64,000 bases of DNA, taken from contig NW_026527292.1 of the NCBI RefSeq assembly GCF_022682495.2, positions 1-64,000 on the forward strand, read 5' to 3'. The translations under genes were made by a program, and so were the position numbers. The DNA is from Desmodus rotundus (taxonomy: Eukaryota; Chordata; Mammalia; Chiroptera; Phyllostomidae). Below the pieces are notes generated by a model, which was not told where the DNA came from, did no database searches, and saw only the letters and a program-made list of their open reading frames with translations. Shown piece by piece: positions 48,156-58,830 of this stretch; position 1 is the first letter of the stretch; every line of letters begins with the position of its first letter.

Positions 48156-48915
48156 TGTTTTTTACATTTATGTATTCACTTACTTTGATTTTTTAAAAAA
48201 GTTATTGATTATGCTATTACAGTTTTCCCAATTTCCCTACCCTTTTCCCCCCTCCTCCCTGCACCCCTTACCCTCCAGCATTCCTCTCTCCCCTTAATTC
48301 ATGTCCATGTGTTGTACATATAAGTTCTTTGAGTTCTCTGTTTCCTATACCATTTTTCATCTCTCGCCATCTATTTTGTGCCTACTAATTATGCTGCTTC
48401 TTCTCTGTACCTTCGTCCCCCTATTCTTCCCCTCCCCCTGCCCGCTGAAATCCCTCCATGTGAAGTCCATTTCTCTGATTCTGTTCCTGTTCTAGTTGTT
48501 TGCTTAGTTTTGGTTTTCTTTGCGGTTCAGTTGTTGATGTGAGTTTGTTGTCATTTCACTGTTCATAGTTGTGGATGTTCTTCAATTTCTTAGATAAGTC
48601 CTTTTAACATTTCATAGAATAAGGGCTTGGTGGTGATGAACTCCTTCAACTCGACCTTATCTGGGGAGCACTTTATCTGCCCTTCCATTCTAAATGATAG
48701 CTTTGCTGGATAGAGTCATCTTGGGTGGAGGTCCTTGCCTTTCATGACTTTGAATACTTCTTTCCAGCCCCTTTTTGCCTGTAGGGTTTCTTTTGAGAAA
48801 TCAGCTGATAGCATTATGGGCACCCGTTTGTAGGTAAATCTCTCCTTTCAGTTGCTGCTTCTAAGATTATCTCTTTATCATTAATGTTGGGTAACTTAAT
48901 GATGATGTACCCAGG
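48156..48915 (-). mobile_element. Antisense HAL1, 3' half only
   Basis: It has the same flank and same 3'-UTR start as 28,105-28,890 (CATACAGAGCATCTTTGCCA before it) but stops at GATGATGTACCCAGGTGTG and passes straight into X sequence. Relative to 28,890-31,425 about 2.5 kb is missing. ORF1 remains are short and broken. Confidence 0.8.
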
Positions 48916-49078
48916 TGTGTGGTTTTACTATTATTCCATGCAAATTATTTTCTAAATCCAATTGTGATTTATTTTGGGGTGGTCATTTAGAAGTGTATTT
49001 CGTAATTTGTAAATGTAAGTACTTTCTAGTTATCTCTTGTTACTGATTTCTTGATTAATGGCAGTGAGAGCAAGAAAT

Positions 49079-49119
49079 ATGTGTGTGTGTGTATATACAC
49101 ACACACACACACAAACACA
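49079..49119. repeat. GT/AC palindromic microsatellite
   Basis: (GT)6-ATAT-(AC)6 at 49,081-49,108 is a perfect 28-base palindrome, extended by further AC repeats. The paralogue near 7,715 is ordinary AT-rich sequence, so it expanded in this copy only. Confidence 0.85.
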
Positions 49120-49489
49120 TTTCAGTCCTTTAAAATTTGTTGGAACTTGCTTTATGTTACAATATGGTCAGTTTTTATAAACGTCTGCATGGTACTTGGA
49201 AAGCATCTGTAATCTGCAGTTTTGAGGTGTAGTGAAGTACTTGTGCACATTGAATGCAATTTGCTTCTCATGTTTTTTAAAAAATATTTTTTACTATATT
49301 TTTGTGGGCTTCATTGGTTCTGAAACAGAGAGAGTTTTGGTAAATCTCCTATAATGATTATTAGTCTATTTTTCTTTGTAGCTCTGTTCTATATAATTTT
49401 GAATTTATGTTATTAAGTGAATAAAAATTTAAAAGTAACTGATAAATTGAACTTACTGATATGAAGTACTCCTTTTTATATGTAGTGGG

Positions 49490-49782
49490 GTTTTGGGTTT
49501 TTTTTTGCCTCCAAGTCTACTATATGTGATATCATTTTGATTTGGTTAATGTTCGTGTACTATATTTTCCCCATTCTTTCACTTTAGATCTCTTGGTATG
49601 TTTCAGATAGCTCTGTTTTATGTTAGTTATGAGTGGATGGTAAAATCAATTAAAGAATTGATCTTGGTGGAGGATGTCATGTAGGGGGCCCAATAATTTT
49701 CCCGTTCAGTGGTTCCAGCACCTTGTATTATATCACAAATATTTTCCCACATATGTAAGGAGATATTTTTATCATAGAAAAT
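49490..49782 (-). mobile_element. Ancient LINE-1 fragment, antisense (X copy 3)
   Basis: Counterpart of 8,100-8,400 and 31,975-32,283, with GATGTCATGTAGGGGGCCCA at about 49,673. Non-coding. Confidence 0.55.
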
Positions 49783-50250
49783 AACCACGGCACCTCACAT
49801 CATCGCTGTCTCATTTATGCTCTTCTGTGTGTGGGGTTTCTGACTCTCTCCTGTAAGTGATATTCTCCCGCCTATGCATATCTTACATTTGGCCATTTTC
49901 ATTTGCTAACCTGTGTCCTACCTGTTGGATTATTAGACCAGCCCAAAGATAGTTGAGGTCACAGGAAAGGTTGTTTCCCCACCAGGTAAGCAAGCAGTCA
50001 GGTGTTTAATATGAGGTGAATTTGGGGAGTACATGTACGTCACCATTTACTTAAGGAAGATGTAACAATTTAAGTAAAGTAACTTATTCTCAGAACAGAA
50101 TGGTTATATCAGTGAAATATGGAACAATGTTCTAAGGTAGCTTGTGGATATACAACTTGTATTTGAAGTTTCAAAGGTGACAATGAAGAGGGCTAACATT
50201 TTGCACTTGGCACGTTGATTTTAAACTGGCTGTTAAGGAAGGGAAGGCTT

Positions 50251-50311
50251 AGCTTTGCGCAGTGGCAGTATCGTAGCCAATGAGGTTTATCTGAGGCGCG
50301 ATTATTGCTAA
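50251..50311 (+). pseudogene. Truncated U4 snRNA retrocopy
   Basis: The first 61 or so bases of spliceosomal U4 snRNA are present: AGCTTTGCGCAGTGGCAGTA, TCGTAGCCAATGAGG, GAGGCGCGATTATTGCTAA. There is one difference from the usual mammalian sequence (TTTATCTGAGG for TTTATCCGAGG). The rest of U4, including the Sm site, is absent. A near-perfect 15-base target duplication (AAGGAAGGGAAGGCT at 50,235; AAGAAAGGGAAGACT at 50,312) brackets it. Paralogues at 9,780 and 32,737 carry only one such sequence. No snRNA promoter element is present, so it is not a functional RNA gene. Confidence 0.93.
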
Positions 50312-51044
50312 AAGAAAGGGAAGACTGAGAAATTGCTTAGGATTGTCATCTCATTTCTTCCTAAGAGGTTTAGTTGCCACAGTTTGGTTTAGGAAGAGAG
50401 CTTCAGCACCATCACCTCAGCTTCAGACAGTGACACTCCTAGCAAGAGCCTGTTGACCCTCTTACCGTCTCCTCGTGTCTTAAAGTTTTGGGAGTTGCCG
50501 AACAGAAATCAACCTGCCAGGTATGCTGGCTTTTTTCCTAAATTAGCTGCATGTCCCCCATTTCACCATTGAAATCTAAGACTCTGTTCTTCCATATTCC
50601 AAAATACCCTATATACCCAATATCACCTCAATTTATTTGGTATTCATTTGAATGTGAATTCCCCTTGTCCATGTATTAGACATTGAATACCTCCCATTAA
50701 TCAGATTAATTTGATTTGATTGTCATCTTAGCTGTGAGAATGTAGAAGGTATGATAAAAAATAATTTTTTAATCCCCACAGGTTTGGTTATCCAGCCATG
50801 TGACGTTCATGGCCGGGACAGTAACTTCTGGAAAGTGTAGTCTCTGAGAGATCATGGGCATCTCCTGGCGAAAGTAAGCATTATTATTATTTTTTGCTCC
50901 GTTGGCCTTTTTGGTCTATTTCTGCAGGGCTTGGTATAATTTAGTAGTGCTGGGAGTTATTTTCTTCTCTTGTATACTTACATTGGCATGAAAACCTGTT
51001 TCTGAGGCCAGCTGCTTGGAGTTAGAGATTCAGGAATGTTTTTT

Positions 51045-51530
51045 ATGGGCTTCTGGCTCTGTTTACATTGTGAGGACTCGGTTCTGCTCCTGCATCTGGC
51101 AACTGGGCTTCATTGTCCAGATGTAACCCTGGAGTGTGGCTGTGGGGTCCTGGTTACAGATCTGGGTTCTGTTTCCTGGGTCTGTGGCCTGAGGTTGAAT
51201 CTGTGTGTCTGGGATCTGGAGTCTCTTATGGTGTGGCTCCATGTCCTGAGTTGGTGTTTGTTGTTGATGTTGGTGCAGCTCTGGCTCTAGGGTCTGATGT
51301 ATGGAACCTGGTGTCCAGGGTTCCCTGTCAGTGTCTGGTGTTGAGTGTCTGGCATTCAGGGTCCATGATCTGACCTGGGTTGTAGGGACGGTTTTGGGAT
51401 TGGGGCCGGGGTGTGGGGTTCAGCTTTTGGTTCTGGGTCTGCTCCGGGGTCCAGGTTTGGACCCAAGGGCCTGTGTTCTGTCCTGAGTCTGTCTGTGGCA
51501 TCTGGCATCTGTGAAGTGATGGTCATTGGC
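51045..51530. repeat. GT-rich degenerate block, X copy 3
   Basis: Reiterated GGGTCTGTGG/GTGTCTGG words as in the other copies. Short open frames on both strands follow from base bias. Confidence 0.75.
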
Positions 51531-51965
51531 TCCAATTCAATGCCAGCAGGAGTTCCGGAGTTGGGGTGTGGGGAAGAAGGAAACGTTATGTAGTGCAAAT
51601 AGCTCCGTTTTGAAAGTAATGGTTGTGAGTGCAGCAAGGCTGTTAGGAAGCTCGGTATTGTTCCAGGTGAATCATAAGGCAGCACCTCTGTGGGTTAGCC
51701 CAATGGTGCTGCTGCTTAGTTGTGAAAGCACCATGGTTGTGAGGGGGCCCTGAAGTGAGGCAGCCCCGGGGCAAGTTCCCCCTCACCCTGTGCTGCTCAG
51801 CGTTTCTCTGCTCTTTCTGGTCTGGTCCTGTCATTTCCTCTCTGCTCGGCTGCATTTGCAAACAAAGAAACGCACATTGGAAAAAGGGTCCCTCCTAGTG
51901 AGGAGATCGGGCTGGGTGAGCAGAGAAAAGGCCTCTGGTGTTGTCACCAGAGCTGTGTAGGTTAT
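51525..51965. repeat. Conserved tail block, X copy 3
   Basis: Matches 10,985-11,430 and 34,830-35,260, with GAGGCAGCCCCGGGGCAAG at about 51,757. Confidence 0.75.
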
Positions 51966-52003
51966 TTTTATTCTTAAATTATGCCAAGTTTTCCTCTTTT
52001 ACC

Positions 52004-52010
52004 TTCTCTC

Positions 52011-52047
<37 letters not shown>
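52004..52047. repeat. (CT)n microsatellite
   Basis: About 44 bases of CT with a single CCT interruption. Copies 1 and 2 have only a short pyrimidine-rich run at the equivalent place (11,460 and 35,295). Confidence 0.9.
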
Positions 52048-52565
52048 TTACCCAAACTGAGACTGCCTTTTTTTGTGGCAGCTTACTTAAATTATAGAGA
52101 AAAATAAAAATTAATTCAAAATACTACCCAAACAGGTAACAACTGCTATTGTTTTAACTATATACCCTTCCAGACATCTCTCCTTGCCTATTTCCATTCT
52201 TCTACTTTCTCTGGATTTAATTTATTTTTCTGGGTTTGTAATATGGATACAGAACATGTGAATTTCCAACTGTTTCCCACTAATGTGCAGATTTGTCACT
52301 GTGTTTTCACATACATTTTTAATGCATTATTTTAAATACTCAGTTGGAATGATTTTTAAACTTCAATTGTGATTCATTTTGAGGGATATTTAGAAGTGTA
52401 TTTCATATCTTGTAAGTGTAAGAATTTTCTGGTGACATTTACAACTGACTTCTAAATTATCTACAGTGAGAGCGAGAAACTTCATGTAATTTCAATGCTT
52501 GGAAATTTTTTTAAAACTTCATTACAATATGGTCAATGTAAAAAACGTTGTAAGCATGCATCTCT

Positions 52566-52582
52566 GCTGCCATCTCGTGGTC
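52566..52582 (-). promoter_or_regulatory. CTCF-like motif
   Basis: The + strand reads GCTGCCATCTCGTGGTC; complement 14/15. Identical to 35,824 in the same X context. Confidence 0.6.
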
Positions 52583-52941
52583 ATTTTGGGAATAACACCT
52601 CAGGGCCGGCCAGCAGGAAAAGCTGTGTATAGTCGGTTATCTGTGAATGTTGAACGTAATTTGCTGCTCATGGTGTTTCTCATATTTTCATTGAATTTTT
52701 TGAGGTGGTCTCTTGTTTCTGAAAGAGGAATGCTGTATTCCTGATGAGATAGGTTTGTTAAATCTATTAGGATTATAAATTTTTGTTTGTGTCTGTGTTG
52801 TATATAATTTAAGTTTATGATATTAAGTACAAGGTGAATTTGGATCTTCCGGGTAAGTACTCATCCTCTGTAGTCATGCTTTTTACCTCGAAGTCTACTG
52901 CATGTTATTATGTAATTTTCATGTGGTTTATGTTTCTGTAA

Positions 52942-53062
52942 TACAGGGTGGGCAAAAGCAGGTTTAGAGAGACCAAGCTTAATGTTGCCTTATTATTTAA
53001 TAATTATGATGTTTTTTTCCATGTGAACAACTGTAAAGCTGCTTTTGCAGCATCCTGTGTAT
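52942..53062 (+). mobile_element. Mariner-type MITE, copy 3
   Basis: TACAGGGTGGGCAAAAGCAG to GCATCCTGTGTA; about 10 bases shorter than copy 2 because of an internal deletion. Confidence 0.75.
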
Positions 53063-53289
53063 CTGTTCCCATTCTTTCACTTTCAATCTTCTTTCACCCT
53101 ATGGTTTAGGTAATTGACATGTTCTTCCAGTTTGTGTCTTGTCTTTTTATTGTCTGAACAAGTTCTTTTTCAGAGTTGTCCTTAATTTTATAAAGTACAT
53201 ACTATTAATGTATTTCTTCATTAAACAGCATGTTCACAGGTATACTTGATTCCTGGCTGTTTTGGTTGAAATGGCCCACTAAAAATGAA

Positions 53290-53660
53290 AGCTACAGATG
53301 AGGGGCGGGGCCTGTCTGAGGTCAGAGGCAGGACTGGGCTGGAGGTGAGAGGGGGCCGCAGATGTGGGTGGGGCTTGGTGGGAGGCAAATTTAGGCTGAG
53401 GGGCGTGAGGGGCTCGCAATTCTGGTGGAGATGAGCAAGCACGCGCTGGAAGTTAGGTGCTGCGGGCTGCCGGTGGCTGCTGGTCGCCGTGGTCCCGAGG
53501 TGTTGTTCACAGCCTAAGCTGATGCAAGCAACGCAATCCAGGGACAGGAGCTGAGCTGCGTAGGGGCTATGAGGTGAGGGGGGTTGGGAGGTAGATACAG
53601 CCACCCTATGGGGAGCAGAAAAGGGGGCCAGACTGTTGTTTCTGGGGTACATGTCTCAGG
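53290..53660. repeat. GC-rich segment with GC box, X copy 3
   Basis: GGGGCGGGGC at 53,302-53,311 is unchanged from copies 1 and 2, while surrounding sequence has small deletions (near 53,352) and substitutions. Confidence 0.5.
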
Positions 53661-54020
53661 TCCCAATTTAGCTGACCACTTCTTGTGGGACCACTTTTCT
53701 ATATTTATCTAGAGTATATTTCAGTTATAGATAACTTTGGTCTATGGATAAACAATGATACCCATTTTTAACCCAAAAAGAAGATGATATTTTCCATTTG
53801 CTAAAGTTTCTGTTATTGGGTAGCAATTTTCAATTTCATTCATACAGATCCTGTATGTCGTTGTTAAGTTTATTCCCAGGTTGTTGTTTTTTTTACCTGT
53901 TTTTTAAAGTCGTTTTAAAAAATTATATATTTAATTTACTATTTCTACATATTTATTTCTGCATGTTATTTTCACATCACTGCACTAAATTCTATTTGTG
54001 ATTCTTTTTCGTCAATTCTC
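53650..54020 (-). mobile_element. Ancient LINE-1 fragment, antisense (X copy 3)
   Basis: CATACAGATCCTGTATGTCG and TTAAGTTTATTCCCAGG correspond to 13,270-13,300. Non-coding. Confidence 0.5.
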
Positions 54021-55652
54021 ATGAGTTACGAAGGTAAACATGCTCTCATGCAATAATGATCGTTAAATGGTTGTAGCTGTAGGTGACTTAGAAATAGTTA
54101 AAGCCTGAAAGAACACAGGAAGTGAGGTAATGTGAGGAGACAGAAAAATTTTCTTTGTTAGTCATACATACTCAATAAAATAGTAACATCCTTCTTAGCA
54201 TTTTAAATGAGTTTGGGGCCTGGAAGCATGGTGTTGTAGAAATCAGAAGTATTTTGTTACAGGGAATGTGCCCCGGGGAGGTAATCTGAGGAACACAGAG
54301 TGTGGCAAATGTCCACATTTTCAAAGAGGAAAACTTGAGATGGTGAAATGTGGAATCTAACAGAGTAAGAATCTTTGTTCTAAGTGATATTATGAAGAAG
54401 TTATTACAGTGACATAGGAGCAGTGGAGAGAAGCAGGGATCCTCAAATGAGTACTGTGTTTAATCACAGTGTGATTTGGTCTCCTAAGTGGACGGGTCTT
54501 CCTTTGCCTCCCGATCTATTTTCTAGGACACTTCTCCCCGACATTTGTCAGATGGCTGGCCTTTTTTATTCTTTAACTTTTAGCTTCCATGCTTCCTGTT
54601 CCAAGAAAGGCAGCATTTCAGACGTAGGATGCAAAGGGACATGCTGTTTGTATTCTAATGGAGTCTTTAGGATACAGAACAGGGTTTGTCATTGTCAGCA
54701 CTATGGACCTTTTGGCGCCACATAAATCCTTCTCCTGGGTGATTGTCCTCTGCATTGTAGGTGCTTATTAGCATCCATGACCTCTATTCACTGCCCACAC
54801 CCTGGCTTCCCTTCCTCTCAGGACAATCTAGGATGACTCAGCACATTGCCTCAAGCCCCCTTGGGGGCAAAAGTCACCTTTGGTTAAGAAACAATTTGAG
54901 GCTTTTATCATTTTTGACAGCAGAAAGATCTTGGTTTGGTATGTAGGGTTTTTATTATTTTTCTACGTAAATTATTTTCCAGTCTGTGATTTATTTTGGG
55001 AAGGTATTTAGAAGTGTGTTTTAAAACATCTAAATACAGGGACTTTCTAGTTACCTTGTGACTGGTTTCCAGATCAATGGCAAAGAGAGCAATAAATAGT
55101 TTGTGAGACATTTGTTGAAACCTGGATTATAGCTCACTGTAGTTGTTTTTTTAAAAAAGTTCCAAGTGTGGTTGAAAAGCATTTTTAATTGACTTTGTTG
55201 GTGCTTACTTTAACAGCAAGGAAAAAAATTTTCAAAATACTACCCCAAGAGTTAAAAAGAAGTGCTTTCATTTTATGTATATACACTTGCAGATATGTCA
55301 ATGTGCACATTTCTGTTTACTTTTCTAGATTTTATTTACTATTTTAGATTCTTAGTATGGGCACAAATGTTGTATATCTTCAGCTTTTATATTTGATAAT
55401 GTGTATTTAAGGGTGAAGATGTTTTCCATAAGTCTTGGTATGCAGTATCTTTATCACCATTCAGTTTATTTTGTAATTGAAATTGTGCTTTATTTCTGAG
55501 GTTGTTGAGGAGTGTATTCCCTAACTACCCAACGTAAGGACTTTCCAGTCACCCATTTGTAGTGAATTCTAGCTTCAGTGCAATAGGAGCACTCAGAGAA
55601 ACACGTTGTATATAATTTCATTGCTGCAATGCTGGTTGAAACTGGCTTTGTA

Positions 55653-55833
55653 TCGGCTTGGCCAAAAGATAAAAAGTTTTAGGAAGATGGAATTATGAAG
55701 ATTCCTGAATGATTGCAGAATAGTGGGACAAAATGGTGAATACGTTCTTCAATGACATTACTGGTGAAAACGAAAAACGTCTCTTTCTTTGTGTCTTTAC
55801 CTAAAAATCGAATGAACCTTTCGGCCAAGCAAA
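55653..55833 (+). mobile_element. Internally deleted mariner, MITE-like
   Basis: Same architecture as 21,388-21,570: CGGCTTGGCCAAAAGATAAA fused to TTTTAGGAAGATGGAATTATG and ending TGAACCTTTCGGCCAAGC. The shared deletion points show one ancestral deletion event. Confidence 0.8.
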
Positions 55834-55859
55834 TAGTAGTGTTCCAAGTGTGCATCTCT

Positions 55860-55876
55860 GTTGCCCTCTAGTGGGC
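55860..55876 (-). promoter_or_regulatory. CTCF-like motif
   Basis: The + strand reads GTTGCCCTCTAGTGGGC; complement CCACTAGAGGGCAAC scores 14/15, with a C/T-consistent fifth position unlike most others. Confidence 0.6.
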
Positions 55877-56148
55877 ATTTCAGGAATAACATGTTAGTGG
55901 CAGGTGAGCAGGAAAAGTGGTTGAGTGTAGTTAGAACATCAATGAATGTTGACTGCAATGTTACTGAGACGTGAATTTAGTTACTTTTAAGTATCAGGCC
56001 TTACTAGTTACCTTTTGTTCCTGATTTCTATATTAACAGCAGCGACAGAAAGAAACATACCGTATACAATTTCAGCCCTTTGAAATTTGTTAAAACTCGC
56101 CTTTGCACAGGATGGTCCCTTTGAAAATTGTCCCAAGTGTGTCTCTCT

Positions 56149-56165
56149 GCTGCCATCTCATGTGT
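56149..56165 (-). promoter_or_regulatory. Degraded CTCF-like motif
   Basis: The + strand reads GCTGCCATCTCATGTGT; complement 12/15, CCAC end lost. Equivalent to 9,251 in a diverged X copy. Confidence 0.3.
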
Positions 56166-56169
56166 CAGG

Positions 56170-57480
56170 TGAGATGACAAATCTCATCATCCCACCGGTG
56201 TGGCCGTGGCTCGCCTCTCAGTTGTGGCTTCGGGGTCACGTGCCTTGCACTCGCGGGACCCTCTGCCCTCTGCTGGCTGCAGGCAGAGGAGGATGGTCGG
56301 CATTGCACTGGACAAGGACAGTCAGTCCTCTGACCCCCTGTGCACAGTGCAAGGCCCTGCTGGCAGGCGGTCGCTCTCTCAGGCCATGTCTGCTGCTGTT
56401 GCCACAAGATTTAACAAGTTTAGCAAAGTAACCTCTTCTGAACTGAGTGATCACAGTCATGAAATTTGGAAGAGTTTATTAGTTTACCTTGTGGTGAGTA
56501 GTTTGTAGGATTGCCTCCCAAAAAGTCACATTCCACGAATGCTGCACTTTTCATCAATTACCTATCACCCATTTTACCTCTATAAGACCCTGTTTCCCCA
56601 TCCTCCCAAATGTCCTTTATTCCTGCTATCACTTCATTGTCTGGTCTTCGTTTGTGCTTATGCATATATGAAATGTGGAATATCCTGTATTGATCAGATT
56701 ATGTTATTTTGATTATTATCCCACATGTGTTAGAGCCGACAAGGTTTGAGGAAAATAATTGCTTTTTAATCCCCCACAGTTTTGAAAAATTGCCGGTGAG
56801 GAATGAACGGCGAGACAATGCTAACTCCTGAACCTGTTGGAAGTGAGAGATCATGGACGTCTGCCCTGCAAGGTCAGCATCCTTTTTGTTCGCTCTGTCT
56901 TTTGGCCTATCAGTGCTTGGTTTGGTAAAAGGTTGAAGTTTGCATTTGGAGAGACGTGGGTTTTATCTTATTGAATGGCAGCGTTGTTTACAATGGGAGG
57001 ATCCGGTTCAGCTTCTGCCTGTGGCCTCTGGCAACCGGGGCCCGGTGTCTGGCCCCAACTCCAAATTCTGGCCATGGCATCCTGGTTATAGATCTGCATC
57101 CTGTGTCCAGGGCCTGTGCTTCAGAGTCAAAATGCATTCAGTTGTGTGTCTGCAGTCTCGCACCTCTTAGGTTGTGGCTCTGTGTCCTGGGCTCGCATGT
57201 GAGGTCCACGTGCAGATGAAGCTTTTGGTTTTGGTGTGTGGAGTCTGGCATTAAGGGTTTCATGTCAGTTCTTGGCATCTGGTGTTTGGCCTTCAGACTT
57301 CACGGTCTGGCTCGGTTGAGGGCACACGGCTCTGAGTTTGGGGCTTTGGGCCTGGAGTGCTGGTTGTTTTGGGTCTGCTCCAGGGTCCAGGTTTCAGAGT
57401 CAAAGGTCTGGGTCCAGGATCCTGACTTTGGCTCTAGTGACTGGTGTCTGTCAACGGATGATCATTGTGTTCAATGCAAT
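56170..57480. repeat. Diverged partial X copy 4
   Basis: GTTTAGCAAAGTAACCTCTT with CTGAACTGAGTGATCACAGT parallels 9,610-9,660. A GT-rich block (57,000-57,470) parallels 10,530. It is more diverged than copies 1-3. Frames of up to 114 codons occur, none recognisable. Confidence 0.65.
56262..56278 (-). promoter_or_regulatory. CTCF-like motif outside the usual module
   Basis: The + strand reads TCTGCCCTCTGCTGGCT; complement CCAGCAGAGGGCAGA scores 14/15. The flanks lack the U-module words, so it may be an independent site. Confidence 0.5.
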
Positions 57481-58309
57481 GCCAAAATGAATCCTCAAGT
57501 GAATGGAGTTGAGGCAGGTTAGTAAAAAAGGTAGAGAAATTCCTTGGTAGTGGAATGGGAAAAGTGAGTTTGATAGCAGAGTAACAACAATGATTTACAG
57601 CCCGGTAATAAATATGAGGATCTTATCTTCCCTAACCAAGGATATTTGAGAGTAAATGGTTTACACATTGCAGACCACCCAGGGGAAGACCCACCGCAGT
57701 CCCAGCCCTTCTCTGGTGACTTTTCTGAGGGAGAAATCACCAGAGAAGGACCCTGATCGCTCTGTGTGCTCGTTTTGTGGCATGAGCACATGAAAGGACA
57801 GCCCTGGAATTCAGAGTATTGTGTGCAGATTGGTCTTCTAAGACCCCCTCTAAAGTCCCCAACGTTAGAAAACAGGTAAAACCCTTAAAAAAGGACCCAG
57901 CATGCACTGTTTGTTGAGCACACGTGAGCCTTCCCTTCTCTTCTTTGCTGCATATCTTCACTCTGTTTTTCCTTCTGTCCAAAGGTCCCCAGGAGACTCG
58001 CAGCCAGGGGAGCCGTGGGCAGCAGCAGCTTGTCCCGGGCTCACCCCTGATCCTGTCTCCAAGGGCCTTCCTTGTGTCTAACTTTTCCATTTCCCAAGAA
58101 GCAGTTCTGTCTATGCTCACTCTTGTTGCTGTGATTGTGCCTCTTCTCTCTGAAGCCCTTTCTCTGTTTCACTGTCCTTAGATTTAATGTACAAACGCTT
58201 CAAATTCCCTACCTTTGTGTTGTGCAATTGTGCTGCAGGAAGTGAAGAATCTACACACATGAGACCTTTCCATGGCAAACATCCCTTTTCCATGACAGAA
58301 TAAGCAAAG
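57481..58309. other. Unassigned stretch with a hairpin
   Basis: No similarity to the array modules is seen. A 13-bp perfect stem (CCTTCTCTGGTGA at 57,707-57,719; complement at 57,737-57,749) surrounds a 17-base loop. Frames up to 127 codons (57,737-58,120 antisense) have no recognisable domain. Confidence 0.4.
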
Positions 58310-58510
58310 TTTGTGTATTCATTTATCTGCGGATGGACATTTGAATACTTTCCATGTTTCAGTTGTTAACAGTGCTGTTATGAATAATCCCGTATAAGTT
58401 TGTTATAACATCTGTTTTCAATTTCTCAGCTATATATTTTGAAGTAGAGTTATTGAACACAGTATCATTTTTTTGAGGAAATGTCCAACCATTTGATACA
58501 AGGTCTATAA
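58310..58510 (-). mobile_element. Old LINE-1 3'-UTR fragment, antisense
   Basis: ATTCATTTATCTGCGGATGG, ACATTTGAATACTTTCCATG and TTTTTTGAGGAAATGTCCAA follow the order of the antisense L1 3' region found widely in mammals. Non-coding. Confidence 0.75.
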
Positions 58511-58737
58511 TATTTTACATTCATGAAAGAAATGGTCAATCATTCTAATTTTTGTTTTTGATCATCAACATTTCTCAGTTTGTTTTTCTCAGTACAGCCT
58601 TTGTAGTGTCTGGGAGGGGGTAGTGTGCCGTGATATAGCCATTGAACATCTTCTCTGGTATTTTTTATATTGTACCATTTCTATGAATGTCTTCTCATCA
58701 GAGGGGACTATTCAAGTTTTTAAAAAATCTAGATGTG
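58511..58737. other. Unassigned short stretch
   Basis: Between an L1 remnant and a SINE head; nothing recognised. Confidence 0.3.
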
Positions 58738-58830
58738 TGCCTGGGTGTTATGGCTCATTGGATGGAGCACCGTCCTGTAAACCAAAGGGGGTCTCCAGTT
58801 GGATTCCCAGTCAGGACACATGCCTGGCAA
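58738..58830 (+). mobile_element. VES SINE head fused to mariner
   Basis: The tRNA-derived head has an A-box-like ATGGCTCATTGGATGG, ACCAAAGGGGGTCTCCAGTT, a B-box-like AGTTGGATTCCC, and CAGTCAGGACACATGCCTGG. It then stops without body or A-tail and runs directly into mariner transposase sequence. The head resembles younger VES subfamilies more than the copy at 1,548. Confidence 0.8.

Larger units (their letters stand above)
48916..55230. repeat. X-repeat copy 3, lacking its first 1.8 kb
   Basis: It begins inside X at the equivalent of 31,430 (CAAATTATTTTCTAAATCCA). It continues through antisense L1, a U4 retrocopy, GT-rich block (51,045-51,530), tail (51,525-51,965), CTCF-like site (52,566), MITE (52,942), GC-box segment (53,290-53,660) and the 13,850-type block at 54,417. 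The junction near 49,785 is shared with copy 2. Confidence 0.85.
55230..56170 (+). repeat. U-repeat unit III
   Basis: The body resembles 21,000-21,900: TCTAGATTTTATTTACTATT, then the mariner derivative, then two CTCF-like cores 289 bases apart. It links X copy 3 to a diverged partial X copy. Confidence 0.75.

Noticed and set aside
50251..50311. Functional U4 snRNA gene
   Set aside because: Only the first 61 or so bases are present, with target duplications and no proximal or distal snRNA promoter elements.
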